Assembly (NCBI GenBank): GCA_011947345.1
Contig: JAAVTG010000561.1
Location: 124,001 to 188,000, forward strand
Direction of reading: 5' to 3'
Length of the DNA stretch: 64,000 nucleotides
Source of the DNA: Phytophthora quininea
Taxonomy: Eukaryota > Oomycota > Peronosporomycetes > Peronosporales > Peronosporaceae
Part shown: piece by piece, positions 29,993 through 43,328 of the stretch
How the letters are laid out: every line of letters starts with the position of its first letter
Position numbering within the stretch: the stretch's first letter is position 1
Program-made: the position numbers and the translations under genes
Notes under the pieces: generated by a model
Database searches by the model: none
What the model was told of the DNA's origin: nothing
Seen by the model: the letters and a program-made list of their open reading frames with translations, nothing else

Positions 29993-31612
29993 ATGAGTCG
30001 CCCTGCGGAGAAGGACGACAAGGAACGCTACCTGACCTACACAATCACCATCCGCCCTGCCAACACTGAGGCAGGTATCGCTGCAGAAGTGGTGACTAAG
30101 AAAATGCCGAAGTTTACAGAAGGTGGCCCGAAGGACTTTCTACAATGGGTGTATCAGTTCAAGCAACTCGCTGTGCTAAAGAGTTGGAACATGAAAGAGT
30201 TCTTAAATGCTTACATCCTCCTCGAAGGAGATTTGAAGGAAGAGTTTGCACACCATGCAACTCCTGTCGACGACGACGAGCGAATGGACCGAGAGTTCAA
30301 CCGTGCTCTTTTCGCCGCATCAATCGTAGTCATGCCCGTAGACTACGGCGAAAAACTACAAGAAGAACTGTGGGAGATTAAGAGGTTACGCAGTGAAACG
30401 CTGTCGGGGTACAGCAAGCGTTTTCGAGCCCTTGTCCGCATGCAGAAAGTGCTAGCCGAGTTGTGCGCGTCGGCAGCAATGACCGAAGATGCTTTATGCC
30501 GTCTTTACAAGCGCGGCTTACCATTTGAATGGCAGAACAAATATGATTCTAGTGGACTCGTCTACACAACAGTGGCAGCTCTCGTGCCGTACTTCGAACG
30601 AATCGAGCAAGGAGAGCAGCGTTTACACCGCCCCGGAGGCCAAGACAAGAAGAGCAATGACAATAGCCGAAACACAACTCGCCGCAGCAACTTCAATAAC
30701 CGCAATCGTCAGCAAAACCGTGACGGCAATCGTGGACGAGGCAACCGTGGCGGCAACCACCACCACAACAATGGCAACAACAACAACAGCGTCAACACCT
30801 CGAACAATGCCAATCCAACCAGTACTAGCAACAAATACTGCACCTTTCATCGTACAAACACGCACAGCATTCAAGAATGCCGAGCACTCCGTCAAGACAA
30901 CCAACCGGCGGAACATCATCAGCTCGATCAGCGTCAAGCCCGCGTGGAGCAACGACGACAACAGAATAACCCCAGTGACGAAGAATATTTGTTTGTGGGC
31001 CTCAATGCCCAACCGACTCCTGCACCACCACCAATGAGGATTAAGATTAAGTTGGAGACAGGAACGGAACAATTCCTCGCGCTCTTGGACAGCGGTTGCT
31101 CCCGTAGCATTATCAACAACGACCTCGTACGATCGGTACAAGCGGCGGGTGGCAAGACCCAACGTTCTAGCGTCTCGTTCGACCTTGTCAAGGGCAGTAT
31201 GTCAAGTCATGGATCAATGGAGGTTCGCTTCAGAATCCCGCAATTAAAACGAGACTCGGTCATCATCCACCACTTTGAGATTCTATCATCACTTCGTGAT
31301 GAAATGGTCATCGGACGAGATCTGATGACTGCACTCAGCTTGGTAGTGAACTACGGCACTGGAATCGTCAAGTGGGACGGGAATGAGATACCAGTCCGAG
31401 TCACCGAGCAATCCAGCGCACGTGGGTTAGTAGAAGTTGACGAAAATGACGTCGAAGAAGTACTTACCGGTGAAGATGTAGGTGTGCAACCTGCCGACTT
31501 GCTACCTCAACACCTGGATGCTGCCTTACAGCACTGCTACTTGAAAGTTCTGGAAGAATACTACGGTGGTCTATGCCAGCCAGGTTGTGTGTGTGTGTGT
31601 GGGGGTATTTGA
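29993..31612 (+). CDS. Ty3-like gag-protease ORF, cut off by the tandem array
   Basis: The ORF opens with MSRPAEKDDKERYLTYTITI. A gag capsid-like helical region follows (DFLQWVYQFKQLAVLKSWNM). Next is an Asn/Arg/Gly-rich basic stretch (about residues 215-270), and a zinc-knuckle-like CTFHRTNTHSIQEC. A retropepsin-type aspartic protease with LALLDSGCSRSIINNDL (DSG active site) and MVIGRDLM completes the recognisable part. There is no reverse transcriptase, RNase H or integrase behind it. From about 31561 the reading frame runs into array sequence, so the last 15 or so residues are not original. No LTR or primer-binding site is visible upstream. An old element truncated at its 3' side is the simplest reading. 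Confidence 0.72.
   Translation: MSRPAEKDDKERYLTYTITIRPANTEAGIAAEVVTKKMPKFTEGGPKDFLQWVYQFKQLAVLKSWNMKEFLNAYILLEGDLKEEFAHHATPVDDDERMDREFNRALFAASIVVMPVDYGEKLQEELWEIKRLRSETLSGYSKRFRALVRMQKVLAELCASAAMTEDALCRLYKRGLPFEWQNKYDSSGLVYTTVAALVPYFERIEQGEQRLHRPGGQDKKSNDNSRNTTRRSNFNNRNRQQNRDGNRGRGNRGGNHHHNNGNNNNSVNTSNNANPTSTSNKYCTFHRTNTHSIQECRALRQDNQPAEHHQLDQRQARVEQRRQQNNPSDEEYLFVGLNAQPTPAPPPMRIKIKLETGTEQFLALLDSGCSRSIINNDLVRSVQAAGGKTQRSSVSFDLVKGSMSSHGSMEVRFRIPQLKRDSVIIHHFEILSSLRDEMVIGRDLMTALSLVVNYGTGIVKWDGNEIPVRVTEQSSARGLVEVDENDVEEVLTGEDVGVQPADLLPQHLDAALQHCYLKVLEEYYGGLCQPGCVCVCGGI
31586..31601. repeat. (TG)8 microsatellite at the array's left edge
   Basis: Eight TG dinucleotides occur where the other units have GTAGGGGTGGGGGATT. 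This supports the view that the first unit has drifted. Confidence 0.8.
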
Positions 31613-32289
31613 ACTTGTGCGCTGTCTTGTTATAACGAGGCTCAATATGAATAACCATGGCGTTTGGCGTCTCCTCGAGATATTTGTTTTACACACATTG
31701 CACGATCCAACAGAGGATCGTGTCGTTGCTTCGCCGCAGTGGTTGGCTACAAACCAACGCTGCTTTATCTTCCCTGTTTTAACGATACTGTGCTTGCTTG
31801 GTTGTTGTGGCGCGTGCAGAACTCACTTTACCTTTGCTCGCTCCAGCACGCTTTCGCTCGCCCCAGCACGCACCACAGCAACCTGTCGCGACGTTTGCCC
31901 GGCAATGTGTTGGCAATTGGTGTTGTTGCTTATTATCGCCATGCCTACACTGCGAAGTAGTATTTCGACTACACCAAGCAGCAGCAACTCACACTCAACA
32001 CGGCGTTATGAACACGGCGTTATGAACACGGCGAACTGTGGCCACCGTGCCGAGGTGCAATGCATCGGAACGTCCATGTCATCAGTACCGTACCGCAAGC
32101 AATTGCATACGTTGGTGCCGGCTTGTGCGAGCTGCCAGCCAGCCAGCTATCAGGCAGCGTGTACGAGGAAGATACCAAAAAAGAGTCGAGTGCGAATCGG
32201 AGCAACAACAGCCCTCGCGCCATAGTGAGGATCAGTCAACTGGCGGAGCGATCTCGCGCACAGACGGGTACAGAAGCGTGGAAAAGGCA

Positions 32290-32361
32290 TGCCTCCGCCC
32301 GGGATTGAACCGGGGACCTTCTGTTTACAAGACAGATGCTCTACCACTGAGCCACACAGGC
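32290..32361 (-). tRNA. trnT-UGU: tRNA-Thr(UGU), array copy 1
   Basis: A 72-nt cloverleaf on the minus strand: D-arm GCTC/GAGC, anticodon stem TCTGT/ACAGA with loop CTTGTAA (anticodon TGT, reading ACA threonine codons), T-arm CCCGG/CCGGG with loop TTCAATC, discriminator A. No intron, CCA not encoded. A box TGGCTCAGTGG and B box GGTTCAATCCC are intact. A Pol III terminator TTTT starts 5 nt after the 3' end. The acceptor stem GCCTGTG/CGGAGGC has a G-G mismatch at pair 5 and a U-G at pair 6. Confidence 0.88.
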
Positions 32362-33660
32362 GTAACTTTTCGTACTCCACCACACATTTTTCACACCCTC
32401 AAAATCACACAAACGCCCAAACGCTCTCACCGATTCACTTACAACCCACCATCTCATGCACAAACACCCAGCCTCGAGTCGGCTTGCCTACCCTGGCCGC
32501 GACAACGCACAATCGCACACAGACCACCGCAGACGACACTCCACTACACGATGGCGTCCCGCTGCCGCCGTGCCGCGCCGTGCCACCAAACTGTACGTCA
32601 CTTGGTATTTCGTTGAGTTTCGCAGTTGTTACACCTGTCGGTTCTCTCGGATGGCCCCCGCGGCAGGATGGTGGGAAGGAGGCAATTTTGCCCGTGGCCC
32701 GGTACCCAAGTGGTTGAAACCGACGGACTACAGCTGCATGCAAGCTCTGTTTGGCTTTCCCAGCCCAGACCCTTCAACCGGTACTGTTGCGGGCGTCGCG
32801 TGGCTGTCAAAGTAGCTTCGCTTCTGTGTTAGCGTTCAAGCGAGCCGTCTCCGTCGTGGTGGGATCTTTGTCTTTATTGGCTACTACGACCGACTGGTTC
32901 TCACGCTTCCGATGAGGCCGAAGCGCGCATAGGCACGGTGATCTATGCCAGTCAGATTGTAGGGGTGGGGGATTGGGCTTGTGCGCTGTCTTGCTAGTCG
33001 CATGGTTATAACGAGGCTCAACGTGAACTACCATGGTGTTTGGCGTCCCCTCGAGATATTCACACATTGCAAGATCCAACAGAGGATCAAGTGGGGTCGT
33101 TAATTAGATGAACGGCCACTGCAAGCCAACGCTGCTTTATCTCCTTGTTTTACCTATAATATGTTTGCTTGGTTGTTGTGGCGCGTGCAGAACTCACTTT
33201 ACCTTTGCTCGCTCCAGCACGCTTTTGCTCGCCCCAGCACGCACCACAGCAACCTGTCGCGACGTTTGCCCGGCAATGTGTTGGCAATTGGTGTTGTTGC
33301 TTATTATCGCCATGCCTACACTGCGAAGTAGTATTTCGACTACACCAAGCAGCAGCAACTCACACTCAACACGGCGTTATGAACACGGCGTTATGAACAC
33401 GGCGAACTGTGGCCACCGTGCCGAGGTGCAATGCATCGGAACGTCCATGTCATCAGTACCGTACCGCAAGCAATTGCATACGTTGGTGCCGGCTTGTGTG
33501 AGCTGCCAGCCAGCCAGCTATCAGGCAGCGTGTACGAGGAAGATACCAAAAAAGAGTCGAGTGCGAATCGGAGCAACAACAGCCCTCGCGCCATAGTGAG
33601 GATCAGTCAACTGGCGGAGCGATCTCGCGCACAGACGGGTACAGAAGCGTGGAAAAGGCA

Positions 33661-33732
33661 TGCCTCCGCCCGGGATTGAACCGGGGACCTTCTGTTTACA
33701 AGACAGATGCTCTACCACTGAGCCACACAGGC
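33661..33732 (-). tRNA. trnT-UGU: tRNA-Thr(UGU), array copy 2
   Basis: Identical in sequence to copy 1 (32290-32361), including the acceptor mismatch and the TTTT terminator. Confidence 0.88.
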
Positions 33733-35031
33733 GTAACTTTTCGTACTCCACCACACATTTTTCACACCCTCAAAATCACACAAACGCCCAAACGCTCTCA
33801 CCGATTCACTTACAACCCACCATCTCATGCACAAACACCCAGCCTCGAGTCGGCTTGCCTACCCTGGCCGCGACAACGCACAATCGCACACAGACCACCG
33901 CAGACGACACTCCACTACACGATGGCGTCCCGCTGCCGCCGTGCCGCGCCGTGCCACCAAACTGTACGTCACTTGGTATTTCGTTGAGTTTCGCAGTTGT
34001 TACACCTGTCGGTTCTCTCGGATGGCCCCCGCGGCAGGATGGTGGGAAGGAGGCAATTTTGCCCGTGGCCCGGTACCCAAGTGGTTGAAACCGACGGACT
34101 ACAGCTGCATGCAAGCTCTGTTTGGCTTTCCCAGCCCAGACCCTTCAACCGGTACTGTTGCGGGCGTCGCGTGGCTGTCAAAGTAGCTTCGCTTCTGTGT
34201 TAGCGTTCAAGCGAGCCGTCTCCGTCGTGGTGGGATCTTTGTCTTTATTGGCTACTACGACCGACTGGTTCTCACGCTTCCGATGAGGCCGAAGCGCGCA
34301 TAGGCACGGTGATCTATGCCAGTCAGATTGTAGGGGTGGGGGATTGGGCTTGTGCGCTGTCTTGCTAGTCGCATGGTTATAACGAGGCTCAACGTGAACT
34401 ACCATGGTGTTTGGCGTCCCCTCGAGATATTCACACATTGCAAGATCCAACAGAGGATCAAGTGGGGTCGTTAATTAGATGAACGGCCACTGCAAGCCAA
34501 CGCTGCTTTATCTCCTTGTTTTACCTATAATATGTTTGCTTGGTTGTTGTGGCGCGTGCAGAACTCACTTTACCTTTGCTCGCTCCAGCACGCTTTTGCT
34601 CGCCCCAGCACGCACCACAGCAACCTGTCGCGACGTTTGCCCGGCAATGTGTTGGCAATTGGTGTTGTTGCTTATTATCGCCATGCCTACACTGCGAAGT
34701 AGTATTTCGACTACACCAAGCAGCAGCAACTCACACTCAACACGGCGTTATGAACACGGCGTTATGAACACGGCGAACTGTGGCCACCGTGCCGAGGTGC
34801 AATGCATCGGAACGTCCATGTCATCAGTACCGTACCGCAAGCAATTGCATACGTTGGTGCCGGCTTGTGCGAGCTGCCAGCCAGCCAGCTATCAGGCAGC
34901 GTGTACGAGGAAGATACCAAAAAAGAGTCGAGTGCGAATCGGAGCAACAACAGCCCTCGCGCCATAGTGAGGATCAGTCAACTGGCGGAGCGATCTCGCG
35001 CACAGACGGGTACAGAAGCGTGGAAAAGGCA

Positions 35032-35103
35032 TGCCTCCGCCCGGGATTGAACCGGGGACCTTCTGTTTACAAGACAGATGCTCTACCACTGAGCCACACA
35101 GGC
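35032..35103 (-). tRNA. trnT-UGU: tRNA-Thr(UGU), array copy 3
   Basis: Identical to copy 1; the right flank is one T shorter in the ACATTTTCAC run. Confidence 0.88.
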
Positions 35104-36401
35104 GTAACTTTTCGTACTCCACCACACATTTTCACACCCTCAAAATCACACAAACGCCCAAACGCTCTCACCGATTCACTTACAACCCACCATCTCATGC
35201 ACAAACACCCAGCCTCGAGTCGGCTTGCCTACCCTGGCCGCGACAACGCACAATCGCACACAGACCACCGCAGACGACACTCCACTACACGATGGCGTCC
35301 CGCTGCCGCCGTGCCGCGCCGTGCCACCAAACTGTACGTCACTTGGTATTTCGTTGAGTTTCGCAGTTGTTACACCTGTCGGTTCTCTCGGATGGCCCCC
35401 GCGGCAGGATGGTGGGAAGGAGGCAATTTTGCCCGTGGCCCGGTACCCAAGTGGTTGAAACCGACGGACTACAGCTGCATGCAAGCTCTGTTTGGCTTTC
35501 CCAGCCCAGACCCTTCAACCGGTACTGTTGCGGGCGTCGCGTGGCTGTCAAAGTAGCTTCGCTTCTGTGTTAGCGTTCAAGCGAGCCGTCTCCGTCGTGG
35601 TGGGATCTTTGTCTTTATTGGCTACTACGACCGACTGGTTCTCACGCTTCCGATGAGGCCGAAGCGCGCATAGGCACGGTGATCTATGCCAGTCAGATTG
35701 TAGGGGTGGGGGATTGGGCTTGTGCGCTGTCTTGCTAGTCGCATGGTTATAACGAGGCTCAACGTGAACTACCATGGTGTTTGGCGTCCCCTCGAGATAT
35801 TCACACATTGCAAGATCCAACAGAGGATCAAGTGGGGTCGTTAATTAGATGAACGGCCACTGCAAGCCAACGCTGCTTTATCTCCTTGTTTTACCTATAA
35901 TATGTTTGCTTGGTTGTTGTGGCGCGTGCAGAACTCACTTTACCTTTGCTCGCTCCAGCACGCTTTTGCTCGCCCCAGCACGCACCACAGCAACCTGTCG
36001 CGACGTTTGCCCGGCAATGTGTTGGCAATTGGTGTTGTTGCTTATTATCGCCATGCCTACACTGCGAAGTAGTATTTCGACTACACCAAGCAGCAGCAAC
36101 TCACACTCAACACGGCGTTATGAACACGGCGTTATGAACACGGCGAACTGTGGCCACCGTGCCGAGGTGCAATGCATCGGAACGTCCATGTCATCAGTAC
36201 CGTACCGCAAGCAATTGCATACGTTGGTGCCGGCTTGTGCGAGCTGCCAGCCAGCCAGCTATCAGGCAGCGTGTACGAGGAAGATACCAAAAAAGAGTCG
36301 AGTGCGAATCGGAGCAACAACAGCCCTCGCGCCATAGTGAGGATCAGTCAACTGGCGGAGCGATCTCGCGCACAGACGGGTACAGAAGCGTGGAAAAGGC
36401 A

Positions 36402-36473
36402 TGCCTCCGCCCGGGATTGAACCGGGGACCTTCTGTTTACAAGACAGATGCTCTACCACTGAGCCACACAGGC
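36402..36473 (-). tRNA. trnT-UGU: tRNA-Thr(UGU), array copy 4
   Basis: Identical to copy 1, with the same terminator. Confidence 0.88.
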
Positions 36474-37772
36474 GTAACTTTTCGTACTCCACCACACATT
36501 TTTCACACCCTCAAAATCACACAAACGCCCAAACGCTCTCACCGATTCACTTACAACCCACCATCTCATGCACAAACACCCAGCCTCGAGTCGGCTTGCC
36601 TACCCTGGCCGCGACAACGCACAATCGCACACAGACCACCGCAGACGACACTCCACTACACGATGGCGTCCCGCTGCCGCCGTGCCGCGCCGTGCCACCA
36701 AACTGTACGTCACTTGGTATTTCGTTGAGTTTCGCAGTTGTTACACTTGTCGGTTCTCTCGGATGGCCCCCGCGGCAGGATGGTGGGAAGGAGGCAATTT
36801 TGCCCGTGGCCCGGTACCCAAGTGGTTGAAACCGACGGACTACAGCTGCATGCAAGCTCTGTTTGGCTTTCCCAGCCCAGACCCTTCAACCGGTACTGTT
36901 GCGGGCGTCGCGTGGCTGTCAAAGTAGCTTCGCTTCTGTGTTAGCGTTCAAGCGAGCCGTCTCCGTCGTGGTGGGATCTTTGTCTTTATTGGCTACTACG
37001 ACCGACTGGTTCTCACGCTTCCGATGAGGCCGAAGCGCGCATAGGCACGGTGATCTATGCCAGTCAGATTGTAGGGGTGGGGGATTGGGCTTGTGCGCTG
37101 TCTTGCTAGTCGCATGGTTATAACGAGGCTCAACGTGAACTACCATGGTGTTTGGCGTCCCCTCGAGATATTCACACATTGCAAGATCAACAGAGGATCA
37201 AGTGGGGTCGTTAATTAGATGAACGGCCACTGCAAGCCAACGCTGCTTTATCTCCTTGTTTTACCTATAATATGTTTGCTTGGTTGTTGTGGCGCGTGCA
37301 GAACTCACTTTACCTTTTGCTCGCTCCAGCACGCTTTTGCTCGCCCCAGCACGCACCACAGCAACCTGTCGCGACGTTTGCCCGGCAATGTGTTGGCAAT
37401 TGGTGTTGTTGCTTATTATCGCCATGCCTACACTGCGAAGTAGTATTTCGACTACACCAAGCAGCAGCAACTCACACTCAACACGGCGTTATGAACACGG
37501 CGTTATGAACACGGCGAACTGTGGCCACCGTGCCGAGGTGCAATGCATCGGAACGTCCATGTCATCAGTACCGTACCGCAAGCAATTGCATACGTTGGTG
37601 CCGGCTTGTGCGAGCTGCCAGCCAGCCAGCTATCAGGCAGCGTGTACGAGGAAGATACCAAAAAAGAGTCGAGTGCGAATCGGAGCAACAACAGCCCTCG
37701 CGCCATAGTGAGGATCAGTCAACTGGCGGAGCGATCTCGCGCACAGACGGGTACAGAAGCGTGGAAAAGGCA

Positions 37773-37844
37773 TGCCTCCGCCCGGGATTGAACCGGGGAC
37801 CTTCTGTTTACAAGACAGATGCTCTACCACTGAGCCACACAGGC
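37773..37844 (-). tRNA. trnT-UGU: tRNA-Thr(UGU), array copy 5
   Basis: Identical to copy 1. First of the four adjacent units (copies 5-8) that share a TTTT run about 460 bp left of the tRNA gene. Confidence 0.88.
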
Positions 37845-39143
37845 GTAACTTTTCGTACTCCACCACACATTTTTCACACCCTCAAAATCACACAAACGCC
37901 CAAACGCTCTCACCGATTCACTTACAACCCACCATCTCATGCACAAACACCCAGCCTCGAGTCGGCTTGCCTACCCTGGCCGCGACAACGCACAATCGCA
38001 CACAGACCACCGCAGACGACACTCCACTACACGATGGCGTCCCGCTGCCGCCGTGCCGCGCCGTGCCACCAAACTGTACGTCACTTGGTATTTCGTTGAG
38101 TTTCGCAGTTGTTACACCTGTCGGTTCTCTCGGATGGCCCCCGCGGCAGGATGGTGGGAAGGAGGCAATTTTGCCCGTGGCCCGGTACCCAAGTGGTTGA
38201 AACCGACGGACTACAGCTGCATGCAAGCTCTGTTTGGCTTTCCCAGCCCAGACCCTTCAACCGGTACTGTTGCGGGCGTCGCGTGGCTGTCAAAGTAGCT
38301 TCGCTTCTGTGTTAGCGTTCAAGCGAGCCGTCTCCGTCGTGGTGGGATCTTTGTCTTTATTGGCTACTACGACCGACTGGTTCTCACGCTTCCGATGAGG
38401 CCGAAGCGCGCATAGGCACGGTGATCTATGCCAGTCAGATTGTAGGGGTGGGGGATTGGGCTTGTGCGCTGTCTTGCTAGTCGCATGGTTATAACGAGGC
38501 TCAACGTGAACTACCATGGTGTTTGGCGTCCCCTCGAGATATTCACACATTGCAAGATCAACAGAGGATCAAGTGGGGTCGTTAATTAGATGAACGGCCA
38601 CTGCAAGCCAACGCTGCTTTATCTCCTTGTTTTACCTATAATATGTTTGCTTGGTTGTTGTGGCGCGTGCAGAACTCACTTTACCTTTTGCTCGCTCCAG
38701 CACGCTTTTGCTCGCCCCAGCACGCACCACAGCAACCTGTCGCGACGTTTGCCCGGCAATGTGTTGGCAATTGGTGTTGTTGCTTATTATCGCCATGCCT
38801 ACACTGCGAAGTAGTATTTCGACTACACCAAGCAGCAGCAACTCACACTCAACACGGCGTTATGAACACGGCGTTATGAACACGGCGAACTGTGGCCACC
38901 GTGCCGAGGTGCAATGCATCGGAACGTCCATGTCATCAGTACCGTACCGCAAGCAATTGCATACGTTGGTGCCGGCTTGTGCGAGCTGCCAGCCAGCCAG
39001 CTATCAGGCAGCGTGTACGAGGAAGATACCAAAAAAGAGTCGAGTGCGAATCGGAGCAACAACAGCCCTCGCGCCATAGTGAGGATCAGTCAACTGGCGG
39101 AGCGATCTCGCGCACAGACGGGTACAGAAGCGTGGAAAAGGCA

Positions 39144-39215
39144 TGCCTCCGCCCGGGATTGAACCGGGGACCTTCTGTTTACAAGACAGATGCTCTACCA
39201 CTGAGCCACACAGGC
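39144..39215 (-). tRNA. trnT-UGU: tRNA-Thr(UGU), array copy 6
   Basis: Identical to copy 1. The unit lacks one C in the TTACACTGTCGG stretch to the right. Confidence 0.88.
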
Positions 39216-40514
39216 GTAACTTTTCGTACTCCACCACACATTTTTCACACCCTCAAAATCACACAAACGCCCAAACGCTCTCACCGATTCACTTACAACC
39301 CACCATCTCATGCACAAACACCCAGCCTCGAGTCGGCTTGCCTACCCTGGCCGCGACAACGCACAATCGCACACAGACCACCGCAGACGACACTCCACTA
39401 CACGATGGCGTCCCGCTGCCGCCGTGCCGCGCCGTGCCACCAAACTGTACGTCACTTGGTATTTCGTTGAGTTTCGCAGTTGTTACACTGTCGGTTCTCT
39501 CGGATGGCCCCCGCGGCAGGATGGTGGGAAGGAGGCAATTTTGCCCGTGGCCCGGTACCCAAGTGGTTGAAACCGACGGACTACAGCTGCATGCAAGCTC
39601 TGTTTGGCTTTCCCAGCCCAGACCCTTCAACCGGTACTGTTGCGGGCGTCGCGTGGCTGTCAAAGTAGCTTCGCTTCTGTGTTAGCGTTCAAGCGAGCCG
39701 TCTCCGTCGTGGTGGGATCTTTGTCTTTATTGGCTACTACGACCGACTGGTTCTCACGCTTCCGATGAGGCCGAAGCGCGCATAGGCACGGTGATCTATG
39801 CCAGTCAGATTGTAGGGGTGGGGGATTGGGCTTGTGCGCTGTCTTGCTAGTCGCATGGTTATAACGAGGCTCAACGTGAACTACCATGGTGTTTGGCGTC
39901 CCCTCGAGATATTCACACATTGCAAGATCCAACAGAGGATCAAGTGGGGTCGTTAATTAGATGAACGGCCACTGCAAGCCAACGCTGCTTTATCTCCTTG
40001 TTTTACCTATAATATGTTTGCTTGGTTGTTGTGGCGCGTGCAGAACTCACTTTACCTTTTGCTCGCTCCAGCACGCTTTTGCTCGCCCCAGCACGCACCA
40101 CAGCAACCTGTCGCGACGTTTGCCCGGCAATGTGTTGGCAATTGGTGTTGTTGCTTATTATCGCCATGCCTACACTGCGAAGTAGTATTTCGACTACACC
40201 AAGCAGCAGCAACTCACACTCAACACGGCGTTATGAACACGGCGTTATGAACACGGCGAACTGTGGCCACCGTGCCGAGGTGCAATGCATCGGAACGTCC
40301 ATGTCATCAGTACCGTACCGCAAGCAATTGCATACGTTGGTGCCGGCTTGTGCGAGCTGCCAGCCAGCCAGCTATCAGGCAGCGTGTACGAGGAAGATAC
40401 CAAAAAAGAGTCGAGTGCGAATCGGAGCAACAACAGCCCTCGCGCCATAGTGAGGATCAGTCAACTGGCGGAGCGATCTCGCGCACAGACGGGTACAGAA
40501 GCGTGGAAAAGGCA

Positions 40515-40586
40515 TGCCTCCGCCCGGGATTGAACCGGGGACCTTCTGTTTACAAGACAGATGCTCTACCACTGAGCCACACAGGC
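40515..40586 (-). tRNA. trnT-UGU: tRNA-Thr(UGU), array copy 7
   Basis: Identical to copy 1. First of the five adjacent units (copies 7-11) with CCCAACCTCGAG in place of CCCAGCCTCGAG. Confidence 0.88.
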
Positions 40587-41886
40587 GTAACTTTTCGTAC
40601 TCCACCACACATTTTTCACACCCTCAAAATCACACAAACGCCCAAACGCTCTCACCGATTCACTTACAACCCACCATCTCATGCACAAACACCCAACCTC
40701 GAGTCGGCTTGCCTACCCTGGCCGCGACAACGCACAATCGCACACAGACCACCGCAGACGACACTCCACTACACGATGGCGTCCCGCTGCCGCCGTGCCG
40801 CGCCGTGCCACCAAACTGTACGTCACTTGGTATTTCGTTGAGTTTCGCAGTTGTTACACCTGTCGGTTCTCTCGGATGGCCCCCGCGGCAGGATGGTGGG
40901 AAGGAGGCAATTTTGCCCGTGGCCCGGTACCCAAGTGGTTGAAACCGACGGACTACAGCTGCATGCAAGCTCTGTTTGGCTTTCCCAGCCCAGACCCTTC
41001 AACCGGTACTGTTGCGGGCGTCGCGTGGCTGTCAAAGTAGCTTCGCTTCTGTGTTAGCGTTCAAGCGAGCCGTCTCCGTCGTGGTGGGATCTTTGTCTTT
41101 ATTGGCTACTACGACCGACTGGTTCTCACGCTTCCGATGAGGCCGAAGCGCGCATAGGCACGGTGATCTATGCCAGTCAGATTGTAGGGGTGGGGGATTG
41201 GGCTTGTGCGCTGTCTTGCTAGTCGCATGGTTATAACGAGGCTCAACGTGAACTACCATGGTGTTTGGCGTCCCCTCGAGATATTCACACATTGCAAGAT
41301 CCAACAGAGGATCAAGTGGGGTCGTTAATTAGATGAACGGCCACTGCAAGCCAACGCTGCTTTATCTCCTTGTTTTACCTATAATATGTTTGCTTGGTTG
41401 TTGTGGCGCGTGCAGAACTCACTTTACCTTTTGCTCGCTCCAGCACGCTTTTGCTCGCCCCAGCACGCACCACAGCAACCTGTCGCGACGTTTGCCCGGC
41501 AATGTGTTGGCAATTGGTGTTGTTGCTTATTATCGCCATGCCTACACTGCGAAGTAGTATTTCGACTACACCAAGCAGCAGCAACTCACACTCAACACGG
41601 CGTTATGAACACGGCGTTATGAACACGGCGAACTGTGGCCACCGTGCCGAGGTGCAATGCATCGGAACGTCCATGTCATCAGTACCGTACCGCAAGCAAT
41701 TGCATACGTTGGTGCCGGCTTGTGCGAGCTGCCAGCCAGCCAGCTATCAGGCAGCGTGTACGAGGAAGATACCAAAAAAGAGTCGAGTGCGAATCGGAGC
41801 AACAACAGCCCTCGCGCCATAGTGAGGATCAGTCAACTGGCGGAGCGATCTCGCGCACAGACGGGTACAGAAGCGTGGAAAAGGCA

Positions 41887-41958
41887 TGCCTCCGCCCGGG
41901 ATTGAACCGGGGACCTTCTGTTTACAAGACAGATGCTCTACCACTGAGCCACACAGGC
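41887..41958 (-). tRNA. trnT-UGU: tRNA-Thr(UGU), array copy 8
   Basis: Identical to copy 1. Confidence 0.88.
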
Positions 41959-43256
41959 GTAACTTTTCGTACTCCACCACACATTTTTCACACCCTCAAA
42001 ATCACACAAACGCCCAAACGCTCTCACCGATTCACTTACAACCCACCATCTCATGCACAAACACCCAACCTCGAGTCGGCTTGCCTACCCTGGCCGCGAC
42101 AACGCACAATCGCACACAGACCACCGCAGACGACACTCCACTACACGATGGCGTCCCGCTGCCGCCGTGCCGCGCCGTGCCACCAAACTGTACGTCACTT
42201 GGTATTTCGTTGAGTTTCGCAGTTGTTACACCTGTCGGTTCTCTCGGATGGCCCCCGCGGCAGGATGGTGGGAAGGAGGCAATTTTGCCCGTGGCCCGGT
42301 ACCCAAGTGGTTGAAACCGACGGACTACAGCTGCATGCAAGCTCTGTTTGGCTTTCCCAGCCCAGACCCTTCAACCGGTACTGTTGCGGGCGTCGCGTGG
42401 CTGTCAAAGTAGCTTCGCTTCTGTGTTAGCGTTCAAGCGAGCCGTCTCCGTCGTGGTGGGATCTTTGTCTTTATTGGCTACTACGACCGACTGGTTCTCA
42501 CGCTTCCGATGAGGCCGAAGCGCGCATAGGCACGGTGATCTATGCCAGTCAGATTGTAGGGGTGGGGATTGGGCTTGTGCGCTGTCTTGCTAGTCGCATG
42601 GTTATAACGAGGCTCAACGTGAACTACCATGGTGTTTGGCGTCCCCTCGAGATATTCACACATTGCAAGATCCAACAGAGGATCAAGTGGGGTCGTTAAT
42701 TAGATGAACGGCCACTGCAAGCCAACGCTGCTTTATCTCCTTGTTTTACCTATAATATGTTTGCTTGGTTGTTGTGGCGCGTGCAGAACTCACTTTACCT
42801 TTGCTCGCTCCAGCACGCTTTTGCTCGCCCCAGCACGCACCACAGCAACCTGTCGCGACGTTTGCCCGGCAATGTGTTGGCAATTGGTGTTGTTGCTTAT
42901 TATCGCCATGCCTACACTGCGAAGTAGTATTTCGACTACACCAAGCAGCAGCAACTCACACTCAACACGGCGTTATGAACACGGCGTTATGAACACGGCG
43001 AACTGTGGCCACCGTGCCGAGGTGCAATGCATCGGAACGTCCATGTCATCAGTACCGTACCGCAAGCAATTGCATACGTTGGTGCCGGCTTGTGCAAGCT
43101 GCCAGCCAGCCAGCTATCAGGCAGCGTGTACGAGGAAGATACCAAAAAAGAGTCGAGTGCGAATCGGAGCAACAACAGCCCTCGCGCCATAGTGAGGATC
43201 AGTCAACTGGCGGAGCGATCTCGCGCACAGACGGGTACAGAAGCGTGGAAAAGGCA

Positions 43257-43328
43257 TGCCTCCGCCCGGGATTGAACCGGGGACCTTCTGTTTACAAGAC
43301 AGATGCTCTACCACTGAGCCACACAGGC
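43257..43328 (-). tRNA. trnT-UGU: tRNA-Thr(UGU), array copy 9
   Basis: Identical to copy 1. Its unit has private changes nearby (TGTGCAAGC at about 43090, GCAGGGTGG at about 43632). Confidence 0.88.

Noticed and set aside
32690..32800. Possible second tRNA-like fold in each unit (CGGTACC pairing with GGTACTG)
   Set aside because: A 7-bp acceptor-like stem can be drawn, but no D, anticodon or T stem forms between its strands.
32910..32935. GATGAGGCCGAAGC in each unit, resembling a hammerhead ribozyme core
   Set aside because: The space between GATGAG and GAA leaves no stem II, and the flanking stems I and III are absent.
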